Positions 17,285 through 25,072 of a stretch of 64,000 bases of DNA are shown piece by piece. Both the position numbers and the translations under genes were made by a program. The notes beneath the pieces are model-generated. The model saw only the letters and a list, made by a program, of their open reading frames with translations. It ran no database searches and was not told the origin of the DNA. How positions within the stretch are numbered: position 1 is the stretch's first letter; the number at the start of each line of letters is the position of its first letter. This stretch comes from Tropicibacter naphthalenivorans. Lineage in GTDB: Bacteria; Pseudomonadota; Alphaproteobacteria; Rhodobacterales; Rhodobacteraceae. The stretch spans positions 310,001 through 374,000 of the forward strand of contig NZ_FWXX01000003.1 of the NCBI RefSeq assembly GCF_900176475.1, read 5' to 3'.

Positions 17285-19342
17285 CTAGTCCGCCTGACGC
17301 AGAACGTCCAGAAAGGCGGGGCCGAAACGTTCCGTCCGTTTGTCGCCCAAAATGCGTTCGATTTTATCCAACCCGTCCGGGCGAAGTTCGGCCAGCTTGG
17401 CCAGCAAGGACGCCGAGCAGGACAGCGGTTTGTCGGTGCCATCGGGTCCGCGCGTCAATTCGGACTGCGCGGCCAACAGGGCGTCGTAAATCTCGCCCGC
17501 CCCGCGCGAGGCCAGCTTGCGCCGCTGCGGGTGGACCTCTTCGGCGGCGCCGTTCAGCACCTCAAGGAAAGCGGCGCCATAGCGTTCCAGTTTCTTGGCC
17601 CCGATGCCGGAAATCCGTGCCATCTGATCAAGGTTTGCGGGACGCTTTTCTGCCATTTCGATCAAGGTCTTATCGGGAAAGATCACATAGGCGGGGGCGC
17701 GGGCGGCCTCTGCCAGGGCGCGGCGTTTGGCCTTGAGCGCGCTTAGCATCGGGGCGTCTTCGTCGGACACCAAAGCCTTGACCGCGGGCCGCCGCTCGGA
17801 CGCCTTGGCGAGGATGTCCTTGCGCAGCTGGATCGTCTCTTCGCCGCGCAGGATCGGGCGGGCGCGGTCGGTCATGACCAACGCGCCATGGCGTTCCGCG
17901 TCGGGGCGCATCAGGTCGTGCCCCATCATCTGACGGAACACGGCCTGCCATTGGCCGCGCGACAGGTCCTTGCCGATGCCAAAGGTCGGCAGGCTGTCAT
18001 GGCCGCGCTGTTTGACCTTATCCGTGTCCTTGCCCAGCAAAATGTCGATCAAATGCCCGGCACCAAAGCTTTCGCCAGTGCGCAGGGCCGCCGAGAGCCC
18101 CTTGCGCACCGCCTCGGTGGCGTCGAACAGCTCGGGCGGGCGGTCGCACAGATCGCAGTTGCCGCAGGTATCGCCGGCCTCTTCGCCGAAATACGCCAAA
18201 AGCGCTTTACGCCGACAGCCCAGAGCCTCGGCCAGCCCGAGCAAGGCGTTCAACCGCCCATGATCGGCGGCGCGGCGCTCGGGGGGCGCGAGGCCTTCGT
18301 CAATTTGCGAACGGCGCAGGCGGATATCTTCGGGACCGTAGAGCGTCATCGTCTCGGCAGGCGCGCCATCGCGGCCCGCGCGGCCAATCTCTTGATAATA
18401 GGCCTCAATCGACTTGGGCAGATCGGCGTGGGCGACCCAGCGAATGTCGGGTTTGTCCACGCCCATGCCAAAGGCGACGGTGGCGCAGACGATCAACCCA
18501 TCCTCGGTGGCAAAGCGTTCCTCGACAGAGCGGCGGTCGTCGGCTTCCATCCCGCCGTGGTAATGACAGGCGCTGTGGCCCTCGTCGCGCAGCGCCTTGG
18601 CCAGCCCTTCGGTCTTGGCGCGGGTGCCACAATAGACAATCCCGGCGCGACCCCGGCGCGCGGCGGCAAAGGACAGGATCTGCGCGCGCGGCCCGTCCTT
18701 GGGTTGAAACGCAAGGTGAATGTTCGGCCGGTCAAAGCCGCGCAGAAAGGTCGACGGCTGCGCGCCGCCAAATAGCCGCGAGACGATCTCCTGTTGCGTT
18801 TCAAGGTCGGCGGTGGCGGTGAAGGCGGCCAGCGGCACCCCCAAAGCGTTCCTCAACTCGCCGATGCGCAGGTAATCGGGGCGGAAATCATGGCCCCATT
18901 GGCTGACGCAATGCGCCTCATCGACAGCGATCAGTGACACGCCCGCGGTCTGCAACATCCGCTGCGTGCCGCCGTTCGCCAGCCGTTCAGGCGCGAGATA
19001 CAGCAGCTTCAGCTCGCCGCGTTGCATCATGTCCCAGACGGCGTCGTTTTCCTCTTCGGTGTTGCCAGAGGTCAGCGCGCCCGCCGCCACGCCCGCCTCG
19101 CGCAGGCCGCGCACCTGGTCGCGCATCAAGGCAATCAGCGGGGAAATCACCACGGTGATCCCACCGCGCATCAGCGCAGGCAGTTGGAAACACAGCGATT
19201 TCCCGCCCCCCGTGGGCATGATCGCCAGCACATTTTCGCCCTGTGCCACGGCCTCGACAATTTCGCCCTGACCGGGGCGAAAGGCATCGAAACCAAAGAT
19301 GTCCTTTAACAGCGCCTCGGCGGACGCGGCATCACGGGGCAT
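17285..19342 (-). CDS. recQ: ATP-dependent DNA helicase RecQ
   Basis: A superfamily 2 3'-5' helicase of 685 residues from the ATG at 19342. An in-frame GTG at 19387 would add 15 residues and cannot be excluded. It shows FRPGQ, Walker A MPTGGGKS, the DEAH box followed by the aromatic-rich loop (DEAHCVSQWGHDFRPDY), and motif VI QEIGRAGRDG. The RQC zinc site has cysteines around GDTCGNCDLC. There are two HRDC-like segments near the C-terminus, one around IARISGIGAKKLERYG and a second around LDKIERILGDKRTERFG. RecQ processes recombination and stalled-fork intermediates. yaaA follows 27 bases downstream. Confidence 0.96.
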   Translation of the reverse strand: MPRDAASAEALLKDIFGFDAFRPGQGEIVEAVAQGENVLAIMPTGGGKSLCFQLPALMRGGITVVISPLIALMRDQVRGLREAGVAAGALTSGNTEEENDAVWDMMQRGELKLLYLAPERLANGGTQRMLQTAGVSLIAVDEAHCVSQWGHDFRPDYLRIGELRNALGVPLAAFTATADLETQQEIVSRLFGGAQPSTFLRGFDRPNIHLAFQPKDGPRAQILSFAAARRGRAGIVYCGTRAKTEGLAKALRDEGHSACHYHGGMEADDRRSVEERFATEDGLIVCATVAFGMGVDKPDIRWVAHADLPKSIEAYYQEIGRAGRDGAPAETMTLYGPEDIRLRRSQIDEGLAPPERRAADHGRLNALLGLAEALGCRRKALLAYFGEEAGDTCGNCDLCDRPPELFDATEAVRKGLSAALRTGESFGAGHLIDILLGKDTDKVKQRGHDSLPTFGIGKDLSRGQWQAVFRQMMGHDLMRPDAERHGALVMTDRARPILRGEETIQLRKDILAKASERRPAVKALVSDEDAPMLSALKAKRRALAEAARAPAYVIFPDKTLIEMAEKRPANLDQMARISGIGAKKLERYGAAFLEVLNGAAEEVHPQRRKLASRGAGEIYDALLAAQSELTRGPDGTDKPLSCSASLLAKLAELRPDGLDKIERILGDKRTERFGPAFLDVLRQAD

Positions 19343-19434
19343 GGGGTTATCCTGCGAGATGGGCACAATATCTGCTTTGGGCCGCACAATCTCATACTAG
19401 GATTCGGTGAATCAACCCCGAACCGGGCCGATCG

Positions 19435-19728
19435 TCAGAACGAGTAAAAGAACCCGGCGTTGTTCGTCAGCACGATCCGCAGGATCATCAGGCCGATCAA
19501 GGCGACCAGCGGCGCAAGGTCCAGACCGCCCATCTGCGGCAAGACACTGCGAATGCGGGAATAAACCGGATCAAGGATGCGGTTCAGGCCGTCCCAGATC
19601 TGTGCAACCAGCGGCTGGCGCAGGTTCAGCACCTGAAAGTTGATCAACCAGCTCATGATCACATGCGCGATGATGATGAACCACGCGATGTCGAGAAGAA
19701 GCATGATGATCTGAAACAGGGACTGCAT
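19435..19728 (-). CDS. YggT family membrane protein
   Basis: A 97-residue integral membrane protein with two hydrophobic segments (MQSLFQIIMLLLDIAWFIII and the C-terminal LVALIGLMILRIVL). Between them is the conserved family motif around LRQPLVAQIWDGLNRILDPVYSRIRSVLP. The start is set at the ATG preceded by AAGGAAATCCGGCCC. A longer frame upstream has a non-hydrophobic, unlikely N-terminus. YggT/CCB3 proteins are linked in other organisms to osmotic tolerance, cytochrome assembly and cell division, but a biochemical role here is not established. Confidence 0.9.
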   Translation of the reverse strand: MQSLFQIIMLLLDIAWFIIIAHVIMSWLINFQVLNLRQPLVAQIWDGLNRILDPVYSRIRSVLPQMGGLDLAPLVALIGLMILRIVLTNNAGFFYSF

Positions 19729-19856
19729 GGGCCGGATTTCCTTTTGACAACTGCGCAAGAGGTAAGCGCCAAAGCCCAAAGAAACAAGTCTGCCGCCGCG
19801 TCTTGGTTGACGTTGCTGCCGCAGCGCAGCAATCAGGGCGCAAAGGAGACCTGCCG

Positions 19857-20396
19857 ATGTATCCGTTCTTTCGCCTGTTCAAGGACATGGCCCGCGCCCG
19901 CAAGATGCCCAAGCTGGGGCTGTATGACACCCATGTGTCCCACCACATCTGTCTGCCGTGGGATCTGGACCTGTGGAACGAGCTAAATAACGGGCGCACG
20001 CTGACGATCTACGATCTGGGGCGGATTCCCTTGGCGCAGCGCAGCGGCTTGTTCGATCTGCTCAAGCGCGAGCGTTGGGGGCTGACGATTGCCGGGTCCG
20101 TGGTGCGATATCGCCGCCGCGTGCAGATGTTCCACAAGCTGGAAACCCATTCGCGGCTGCTGGGCCGGGATAAACGCTTTCTCTATATCGAGCAGAGCAT
20201 GTGGAAAACCGATGGCGAGTGTTCCTCGCACGCAGTGTTCCGCGCGGCAATTACGGATCGCAATGGGATTGTGACCACGGATCGGATCTTTGCCGCCCTG
20301 CAAACGGATGAGCCCAGCCCCGAGCTGCCCGCATGGGTCCAAAAGTGGAGCGAGGCCGAAGACCTGCGCCCCTGGCCCCCGCAAAAGCATCGCTGA
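19857..20396 (+). CDS. Hot-dog fold acyl-CoA thioesterase-like protein (THEM6-like)
   Basis: A 179-residue soluble protein. The segment LPWDLDLWNELNNGRTLTIYDLGRIPLAQR is the N-terminal helix-strand signature of the 4HBT/THEM6-like thioesterase family (acyl-group-binding hot-dog fold), with Asp and Asn in the expected positions. The rest continues the fold (VRYRRRVQMFHKLETHSRLLGRDKRFLYIEQSMW). The ATG follows AAAGGAGACC at good spacing. It is divergent from yggT, with 128 bases between them, and followed after 70 bases by an MFS transporter. The substrate is not predictable from sequence. Confidence 0.82.
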   Translation: MYPFFRLFKDMARARKMPKLGLYDTHVSHHICLPWDLDLWNELNNGRTLTIYDLGRIPLAQRSGLFDLLKRERWGLTIAGSVVRYRRRVQMFHKLETHSRLLGRDKRFLYIEQSMWKTDGECSSHAVFRAAITDRNGIVTTDRIFAALQTDEPSPELPAWVQKWSEAEDLRPWPPQKHR

Positions 20397-20466
20397 CCGG
20401 ATCGGGGTCTTGCCAGCCCGGGGCGCAATCGGGTCTAACACGGCCATAGGCGTAAGGGGCAAGGTC

Positions 20467-21831
20467 ATGATTTCAACTAAAAAGCGCATCTGGGGGTGGG
20501 CTTTCTTCGATTGGGCGCAACAGCCCTATGCGACCCTTGGCCTGACCTTTATTTTTGCGCCTTTCTTTGCCGCCGTGGCGACCGATATGTTCGTCGCCCA
20601 AGGCATGTTCGAGAACGATGCCAAAGTACAGGCGCAAACCCTGTGGTCCTCGGCGCAGACCGTCGCGGGCCTTGTCATCGCCTTTACCGCGCCGTTCCTT
20701 GGCGCCTGGGCCGATGCGTCGGGGCGCAAACGCCCTTGGATTGCGCTGTTTACCTCGGTTGCGATCCTCTGTGCGGCCTGCCTGTGGTTGCTGCAACCCG
20801 ACGGCCAGAACCTGATGCTGGCGCTGACGCTGTTCTGGGTCGGCTTTGTGTTTTCCGAGGCTGCCTTTAACCTCAATAACGCTTATCTGCCCGAGTTCGG
20901 CACCGACGAGGAAATCGGCAGGATTTCTGGCGGGGCGACGGCGTTTGGCTATTGGGGCGGGGTTGTGGCGCTGTTCATCATGCTGCTGCTCTTTGCCGAG
21001 GATGACACCGGGCTCACGCTGATCGACATCAAGCCGATCCTTGGCCTGAACCCGGACGCGCGCGAAGGCACGCGCTTTGTCGGGCCGTTTATCGCCATCT
21101 GGTTCGCGGTCTTCCTGATCCCCTTCCTGTTGTGGACGCGCGAAACGCCGGGCCTGCAACGCGCACGCCCCAAGTTTGGCGAAGTGCTGAACGAGCTGTG
21201 GGTGGCGGTCTGCCGCGTGGCCAAGCAGCCTTCGACGCGGATGTTCATGCTGGCCTCGCTGTTCTACCGCGACGCTCTGACCGCGCTGTATGCCTATGGC
21301 GGTATCTACGCGCGGCAGGTGCTGGACTGGCCGACGGTGCAGATCGGGATGTTCGGGATCATTGCGGCGATCGCGGCGGCGATCCTGTCGTGGGTCGGGG
21401 GCATCGCCGATAAACGCATGGGGCCAAAGCCGGTCATCCGCTTTTGCATCTTTGCCCTGATCTTTGTCAGCACGATCATCGTCGGCATGTCGCGCGAACA
21501 CCTGTTCGGCATTCCGCTGCCGACCGGGTCGATCCTGCCGGATGTCCTGTTCTACATCTGCGGCGCGGTGATTGGCGGTGCGGGCGGCGCGCTCTATAGC
21601 GCCTCGCGGTCGCTGATGGTGCGGCACACCGACCCCGACCACCCGGCCGAAGCCTTTGGCCTTTTTGCCTTTGCGGGCAAGGCGACGGCGTTCCTTGCAC
21701 CCGCGCTGATCACCGCCTTTGGCATCCTGACCAATTCCAACCAACTGGCGTTCTTGCCAGTGATCTTTCTCTTCCTCTTGGGGCTGTTTCTGCTACGCTA
21801 CGTACATCCAGACGGAGCACGAGCAGCATGA
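20467..21831 (+). CDS. MFS transporter, UMF1 (Atg22-like) family
   Basis: A 454-residue polytopic membrane protein with about 12 hydrophobic segments. The opening IWGWAFFDWAQQPYATL matches the FDWA...Q/F motif of the UMF1/Atg22-like family. The loop DASGRKRPW fits the MFS motif A position, and ISGGATAFGYWGG in the fifth helix is also typical. Bacterial members are mostly uncharacterised exporters. The next gene, mepA, begins within its stop codon (ATGA), so the two are coupled. Start chosen at the first Met before the family motif. Confidence 0.92.
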   Translation: MISTKKRIWGWAFFDWAQQPYATLGLTFIFAPFFAAVATDMFVAQGMFENDAKVQAQTLWSSAQTVAGLVIAFTAPFLGAWADASGRKRPWIALFTSVAILCAACLWLLQPDGQNLMLALTLFWVGFVFSEAAFNLNNAYLPEFGTDEEIGRISGGATAFGYWGGVVALFIMLLLFAEDDTGLTLIDIKPILGLNPDAREGTRFVGPFIAIWFAVFLIPFLLWTRETPGLQRARPKFGEVLNELWVAVCRVAKQPSTRMFMLASLFYRDALTALYAYGGIYARQVLDWPTVQIGMFGIIAAIAAAILSWVGGIADKRMGPKPVIRFCIFALIFVSTIIVGMSREHLFGIPLPTGSILPDVLFYICGAVIGGAGGALYSASRSLMVRHTDPDHPAEAFGLFAFAGKATAFLAPALITAFGILTNSNQLAFLPVIFLFLLGLFLLRYVHPDGARAA

Positions 21832-22754
21832 TCCGCACCATTGTTTCTTTTGTCCTGATCGCCGCGTTGGCCGCCTGTGGCGGGTCCAGCCGCGACATTT
21901 CCGGGGCGCGTGTGCCTGCGCCGCGCATCGACCCGACGTTGTCCTCGAAAAGCGCGAAACAGGTTTTCGGCCACCAACCCGGCGCGTCCACACATGGCGC
22001 TGCGCCCTTTGGCTCTTATGCCAAGGGATGCCTTGCGGGCGGCGTGCAACTGCCTGAAACTGGGCCCACGTGGCAGGCCATGCGGCTGTCGCGCAATCGC
22101 AACTGGGGCCACCCAGAGCTGATTGATTTCGTTCAGGATTTATCCCGCAAAGCGGCGCAGCAGCCGGGGTGGAACGGCCTTTATCTGGGTGATTTCAGCC
22201 AGCCGCGCGGCGGCCCGATGCTGACCGGTCACGCCAGCCACCAGATCGGCCTTGATGCCGATATCTGGATGAAGCCCGCCGACGACCTGACGCTGAGCGT
22301 CGCGCAGCGCGAAAAGATTTCGTCGATCTCCACCCGGCGCGCCTCGGGTGCCTATGTGAACGACAACTGGACGCGCGCGCATCACGAGATCCTCAAGGCT
22401 GCCGCCAAAGATCCGCGTGTCGCGCGGATTTTCGTCTTTCCCGGTGCCAAGGTGCAGATGTGCAATGACGAAAAGGGTGACCGCGCGTGGTTGCGCAAAA
22501 TCCGGCCATGGTACGGGCATCACTATCATTTCCATGTCCGCCTCAAGTGTCCCGCCGGGGCGACCGGCTGCGTGGATCAGGCCGCCCCGCCCGCGGGTGA
22601 CGGCTGCGAGGGCGCGCGTAAATGGGTGAGCGATATCCTCAATCCGCCCCCGCCCAAGCCCGCCGACCCCAACGCGCCCAAGCCCAAACCCAAGCGTGAG
22701 CTGACCTTGGGCGACCTGCCGGGCCAATGTGCGGCCGTGGTGGCAGCGAACTAA
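21828..22754 (+). CDS. mepA: Penicillin-insensitive murein endopeptidase MepA (lipoprotein)
   Basis: A 308-residue LAS-family zinc metallopeptidase that cleaves D-alanyl-meso-diaminopimelyl cross-links in peptidoglycan. The N-terminus MIRTIVSFVLIAALAACG is a lipoprotein signal with lipobox LAAC, so it should be anchored in the envelope. Metal-binding motifs are visible: HASHQIGLDADIWM around residues 130-145, and HHYHFHVRL near residue 230. A proline- and lysine-rich linker (PPPPKPADPNAPKPKPK) precedes the C-terminus. Translation is coupled to the MFS gene, and the next lipoprotein gene follows after nine bases, suggesting one transcript. Confidence 0.95.
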   Translation: MIRTIVSFVLIAALAACGGSSRDISGARVPAPRIDPTLSSKSAKQVFGHQPGASTHGAAPFGSYAKGCLAGGVQLPETGPTWQAMRLSRNRNWGHPELIDFVQDLSRKAAQQPGWNGLYLGDFSQPRGGPMLTGHASHQIGLDADIWMKPADDLTLSVAQREKISSISTRRASGAYVNDNWTRAHHEILKAAAKDPRVARIFVFPGAKVQMCNDEKGDRAWLRKIRPWYGHHYHFHVRLKCPAGATGCVDQAAPPAGDGCEGARKWVSDILNPPPPKPADPNAPKPKPKRELTLGDLPGQCAAVVAAN

Positions 22755-22763
22755 GGGCCAACC

Positions 22764-23636
22764 ATGCTGAAATGGATTGCCCGCGCAGGGGTGCTGCTGC
22801 TGTGCGGTTGCGCCGCGACGGACCGCACGCTGCCTGCCACCCATCTGGGGACTTATATTTGGCCCGTCTCAGAGCATCACTACGGTGGATTCTCGGGGCT
22901 GGAGATCGCCGCGGACGGCGCGCGCTTTGTGGCGGTCAGCGACCGGGCTGGCATGGTTTCGGGGCGGTTTATCCGTGAAAATGGTGTGATCACGGGGATC
23001 GAGGCCGCCCCCGTCCAGCCTTTGGCTCACCTGCACGGTCGCACGATGCAAGGCAGCAAAGGCGATGCCGAAGGGCTGGCTCTGCGCGACGACGGCCAGA
23101 TGTTCGTGTCTTTCGAAGGGGTTCACCGCGTCTGGGGCTATCGCGCCCCGGATCAGCCCAGTGATTTGCCGCGCGATCCGCGCTTTGCCCAGATGGAAGG
23201 GAACGCCGGGCTAGAGGCCTTGGCCATCGACGGAGCCGGACGGCTTGTGGCCATCCCCGAACGGTCCGGGCAGCTGACCAGCGGCTTTCCGGTCTGGCGG
23301 CTGGACGGAACGTGGACGGAAATCTCTACCATCGCGCGTAGCCACGGTTTCCTGCCGGTTGGCGCCGATTTCGGGCCGGATGGGCGGCTATATGTGCTGG
23401 AACGGGCCTTTCCCGGCTTTGGCTTTCGCAGCCGGTTGCGGCGGTTCGATCTGACCTCTGACGACACCGAGGGCGAGACCCTGTTCACCTCGGCCACCTG
23501 GCAATTCGACAACCTCGAAGGGCTGGCAGTCTGGCAAGACGCGGGCGGCAAGATACGCGCGACCATGGTCTCGGACGACAACTTTCGCCGTCTTCAGCGC
23601 ACGCAATTCGTGGAATTTCGTATCGACTCGCCGTGA
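22764..23636 (+). CDS. Phytase-like esterase-domain lipoprotein
   Basis: A 290-residue protein with a lipoprotein signal (MLKWIARAGVLLLCGC, lipobox LLCGC). The body is a beta-propeller-type 'esterase-like activity of phytase' domain. The segments HHYGGFSGLEIAADGARFVAVSDRAGM, GDAEGLALRDDGQMFVSFE, NAGLEALAIDGAGRLVAIPE and WQFDNLEGLAVWQD are repeated propeller blades with the family's GL(E/D)(I/A)L pattern. Enzymatic activity in such proteins is largely inferred. It sits nine bases after mepA and is probably cotranscribed. Confidence 0.88.
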   Translation: MLKWIARAGVLLLCGCAATDRTLPATHLGTYIWPVSEHHYGGFSGLEIAADGARFVAVSDRAGMVSGRFIRENGVITGIEAAPVQPLAHLHGRTMQGSKGDAEGLALRDDGQMFVSFEGVHRVWGYRAPDQPSDLPRDPRFAQMEGNAGLEALAIDGAGRLVAIPERSGQLTSGFPVWRLDGTWTEISTIARSHGFLPVGADFGPDGRLYVLERAFPGFGFRSRLRRFDLTSDDTEGETLFTSATWQFDNLEGLAVWQDAGGKIRATMVSDDNFRRLQRTQFVEFRIDSP

Positions 23637-23737
23637 CGCGGGGCAGGAATTCCTTGCCAGAATGTGAATACGTCGCTAAAGCGGCGCTGTCCTGACAGGG
23701 CCAAGTCTCCCGCAACCTTGCTAAAACGGGTTTATCC

Positions 23738-24388
23738 ATGACCACCAAGTATCTTCCTGGCATCCTTGCCATGGCCGCCATCGTTGTGGCCGCGAATATC
23801 GGCGTTCAGTTCCTGCTGTTCGACGGGCTCCTGACATGGGGCGCCTTTACTTATCCGCTGACGTTCCTCGTCACTGACGTGATGAACCGCGTTTACGGTG
23901 CCCCCGCCGCGCGCCGCGTGGTGCTTGCCGGCTTTGTCACCGGCGTGATCTGCTCGTTGATCGGCAGCCAGATCATGCTTCAGGGCGACGGCTATGAATA
24001 TGTCGCCGTGCCGCTGCGCATCGCCGTGGCCTCGGGGTTTGCCTTCCTCGTGGCGCAGCTGACCGACATTTCCGTGTTCAACCGCCTGCGCGGTGGCGCG
24101 TGGTGGCGTGCGCCGCTGGTGTCCTCGATCATCGGCTCGGCGTTGGACACGGCGCTGTTCTTTTCCATCGCCTTCGCGGCCAGCATCACGTTTTTCGGCC
24201 CCGACACCGACGCCGCGATCAACTGGGCGTGGGAAGCGGTGCCCTTTATGAACGCCGGTGGCCTTGCGCCGCTGTGGGTCACGCTGGCCTTTGCCGACTG
24301 GCTGGTCAAACTGACGCTCGCCCTGATCGCGCTGGTGCCCTTCCGCGTGATTATTTCGAAGGCAGTTCCGACACCCGCTTACCGCTGA
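23738..24388 (+). CDS. yhhQ: Queuosine precursor transporter YhhQ (VUT family)
   Basis: A 216-residue inner-membrane protein of the COG1738/VUT family with about six hydrophobic helices, which imports queuosine precursors (preQ0/preQ1) for tRNA modification. The signature FTYPLTFLVTDVMNRVYG is near residue 40, and DTALFFSIAF occurs in the second half. The ATG has no strong Shine-Dalgarno sequence (CGGGTTTATCC precedes it). A short CCCG...CGGG pairing lies just upstream, but a preQ1 riboswitch could not be established. It is 101 bases after the phytase-like gene. Confidence 0.93.
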   Translation: MTTKYLPGILAMAAIVVAANIGVQFLLFDGLLTWGAFTYPLTFLVTDVMNRVYGAPAARRVVLAGFVTGVICSLIGSQIMLQGDGYEYVAVPLRIAVASGFAFLVAQLTDISVFNRLRGGAWWRAPLVSSIIGSALDTALFFSIAFAASITFFGPDTDAAINWAWEAVPFMNAGGLAPLWVTLAFADWLVKLTLALIALVPFRVIISKAVPTPAYR

Positions 24389-24469
24389 ACTAGAAAAAAG
24401 ACTTTGTGGAATGCGCAGGTCGTGCCAACATGATCTTGCGTTTTTCAACAGCTGAAAGGAGGTGATCCA

Positions 24470-24526
24470 GTGTCTATAGAGGTATTGGAGAAAGTGGTCG
24501 GAACAGTTCGAGGGGCGAAAACCTAG
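24470..24526 (+). CDS. 18-codon mini-ORF with perfect Shine-Dalgarno, upstream of arfB
   Basis: The GTG at 24470 starts a frame encoding MSIEVLEKVVGTVRGAKT (reading the GTG start as Met), ended by TAG at 24524-24526. The GGAGG core lies seven bases before the GTG, ideal spacing, and is embedded in the 17-base 16S complement. The stop codon lies within the ACCTAGGG/CCTTGGGT hairpin. The peptide is not recognised. It may be a regulatory upstream ORF whose translation affects the following terminator, or the ORF may be incidental to an RNA that binds ribosomes. Confidence 0.45.
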   Translation: MSIEVLEKVVGTVRGAKT

Positions 24527-24590
24527 GGCAATCCTTGGGTGCACATCACTCGAATTGGCATGCCTAACCGGCCCCTGCCTCCTACTCTTT

Positions 24591-24620
24591 AAAGGGTCGC
24601 TCACATCGGGCGGCCCTTTT
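24591..24620 (+). terminator. Intrinsic terminator between mini-ORF and arfB
   Basis: AAAGGGTCGC (24591-24600) pairs with GCGGCCCTTT (24610-24619) through ten pairs including one G-U, with a nine-base loop and a run of four T at the end. It separates the structured element from arfB (start 24653), so it would terminate the small transcript or regulate read-through into arfB. Confidence 0.75.
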
Positions 24621-24652
24621 CGTATGGTGGGTTTCGCATTAGATGGGACGTC

Positions 24653-25072
24653 ATGCGCATTAACGATCAGATCACCATCGAAGACTGGGAATTGACCGAG
24701 CAGTTCGTCCGCTCGTCCGGTCCAGGTGGGCAGAACGTCAACAAGGTGTCGACGGCGGTCGAGTTGCGCTTTGAGGCGGATCGCTCGCCCAATCTGCCGG
24801 GGGCTGTCAAGGCGCGGCTGCGCAGGCTGGCGGGGCGGCGCTGGACCAAGGAAGGCGCGCTGATCCTTCAGGTCGAGGACACGCGCAGTCAGGCGCGCAA
24901 CCGCGAGATCGCCCGCGAACGCTTGCGTGAGCTTATCCTCAAGGCCTGCGAAAAACCGAAACGTCGCATCGCCACCAAGCCGACGCTGGGGTCGAAAAAG
25001 CGCCGCCTCAAGGCCAAGAAAGAACGCGGAGAGGTCAAGGCCCTGCGCGGCAAGGTCGACCCGAACGCTTAG
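24653..25072 (+). CDS. arfB: Alternative ribosome-rescue factor ArfB (YaeJ)
   Basis: A 139-residue codon-independent peptidyl-tRNA hydrolase that frees ribosomes stalled at the 3' end of non-stop mRNAs. The GGQ catalytic loop is at residues 25-27 (SSGPGGQNVNKVSTAVELRF). The C-terminal tail is lysine/arginine rich (KPKRRIATKPTLGSKKRRLK), as needed to enter the empty mRNA channel. Length matches the family. The ribosome binding site is weak (GATGGGACGTC). The stop overlaps the convergent TIGR02302 gene by four bases. Its leader is the unusual element at 24454-24625. Confidence 0.95.
   Translation: MRINDQITIEDWELTEQFVRSSGPGGQNVNKVSTAVELRFEADRSPNLPGAVKARLRRLAGRRWTKEGALILQVEDTRSQARNREIARERLRELILKACEKPKRRIATKPTLGSKKRRLKAKKERGEVKALRGKVDPNA

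Larger units (their letters stand above)
24454..24625 (+). ncRNA. Candidate structured leader or small RNA with 17-base 16S 3'-end complementarity
   Basis: The 17 bases GAAAGGAGGTGATCCAG (24454-24470) are the perfect complement of the conserved alphaproteobacterial 16S rRNA 3' end as I know it. Further segments can pair in a nested way: GGAGG (24458-24462) with CCTCC (24578-24582), AGGGGC (24511-24516) with GCCCCT (24571-24576), and ACCTAGGG (24521-24528) with CCTTGGGT (24533-24540, loop CAAT). An intrinsic terminator closes the element, and arfB starts about 30 bases further on. It could be the arfB leader (attenuator) or an independent small RNA. The pairing is read by eye, not from a folding program. 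Confidence 0.5.

Noticed and set aside
20473-21744. A 423-codon minus-strand frame opposite the MFS transporter
   Set aside because: Rich in Arg, Gln, His and Asp, with no hydrophobic or domain structure; a shadow of the transporter gene.
23637-23737. Possible preQ1 riboswitch upstream of yhhQ
   Set aside because: A CCCG...CGGG pairing with an A-containing loop is present and the gene context fits, but the conserved preQ1 loop sequences could not be matched by eye.
24454-24470. Fragment of a 16S rRNA gene in antisense orientation
   Set aside because: Only these 17 bases match; the flanks show no further similarity to the 16S 3' domain or to the spacer that follows it, so an rRNA remnant is unlikely.
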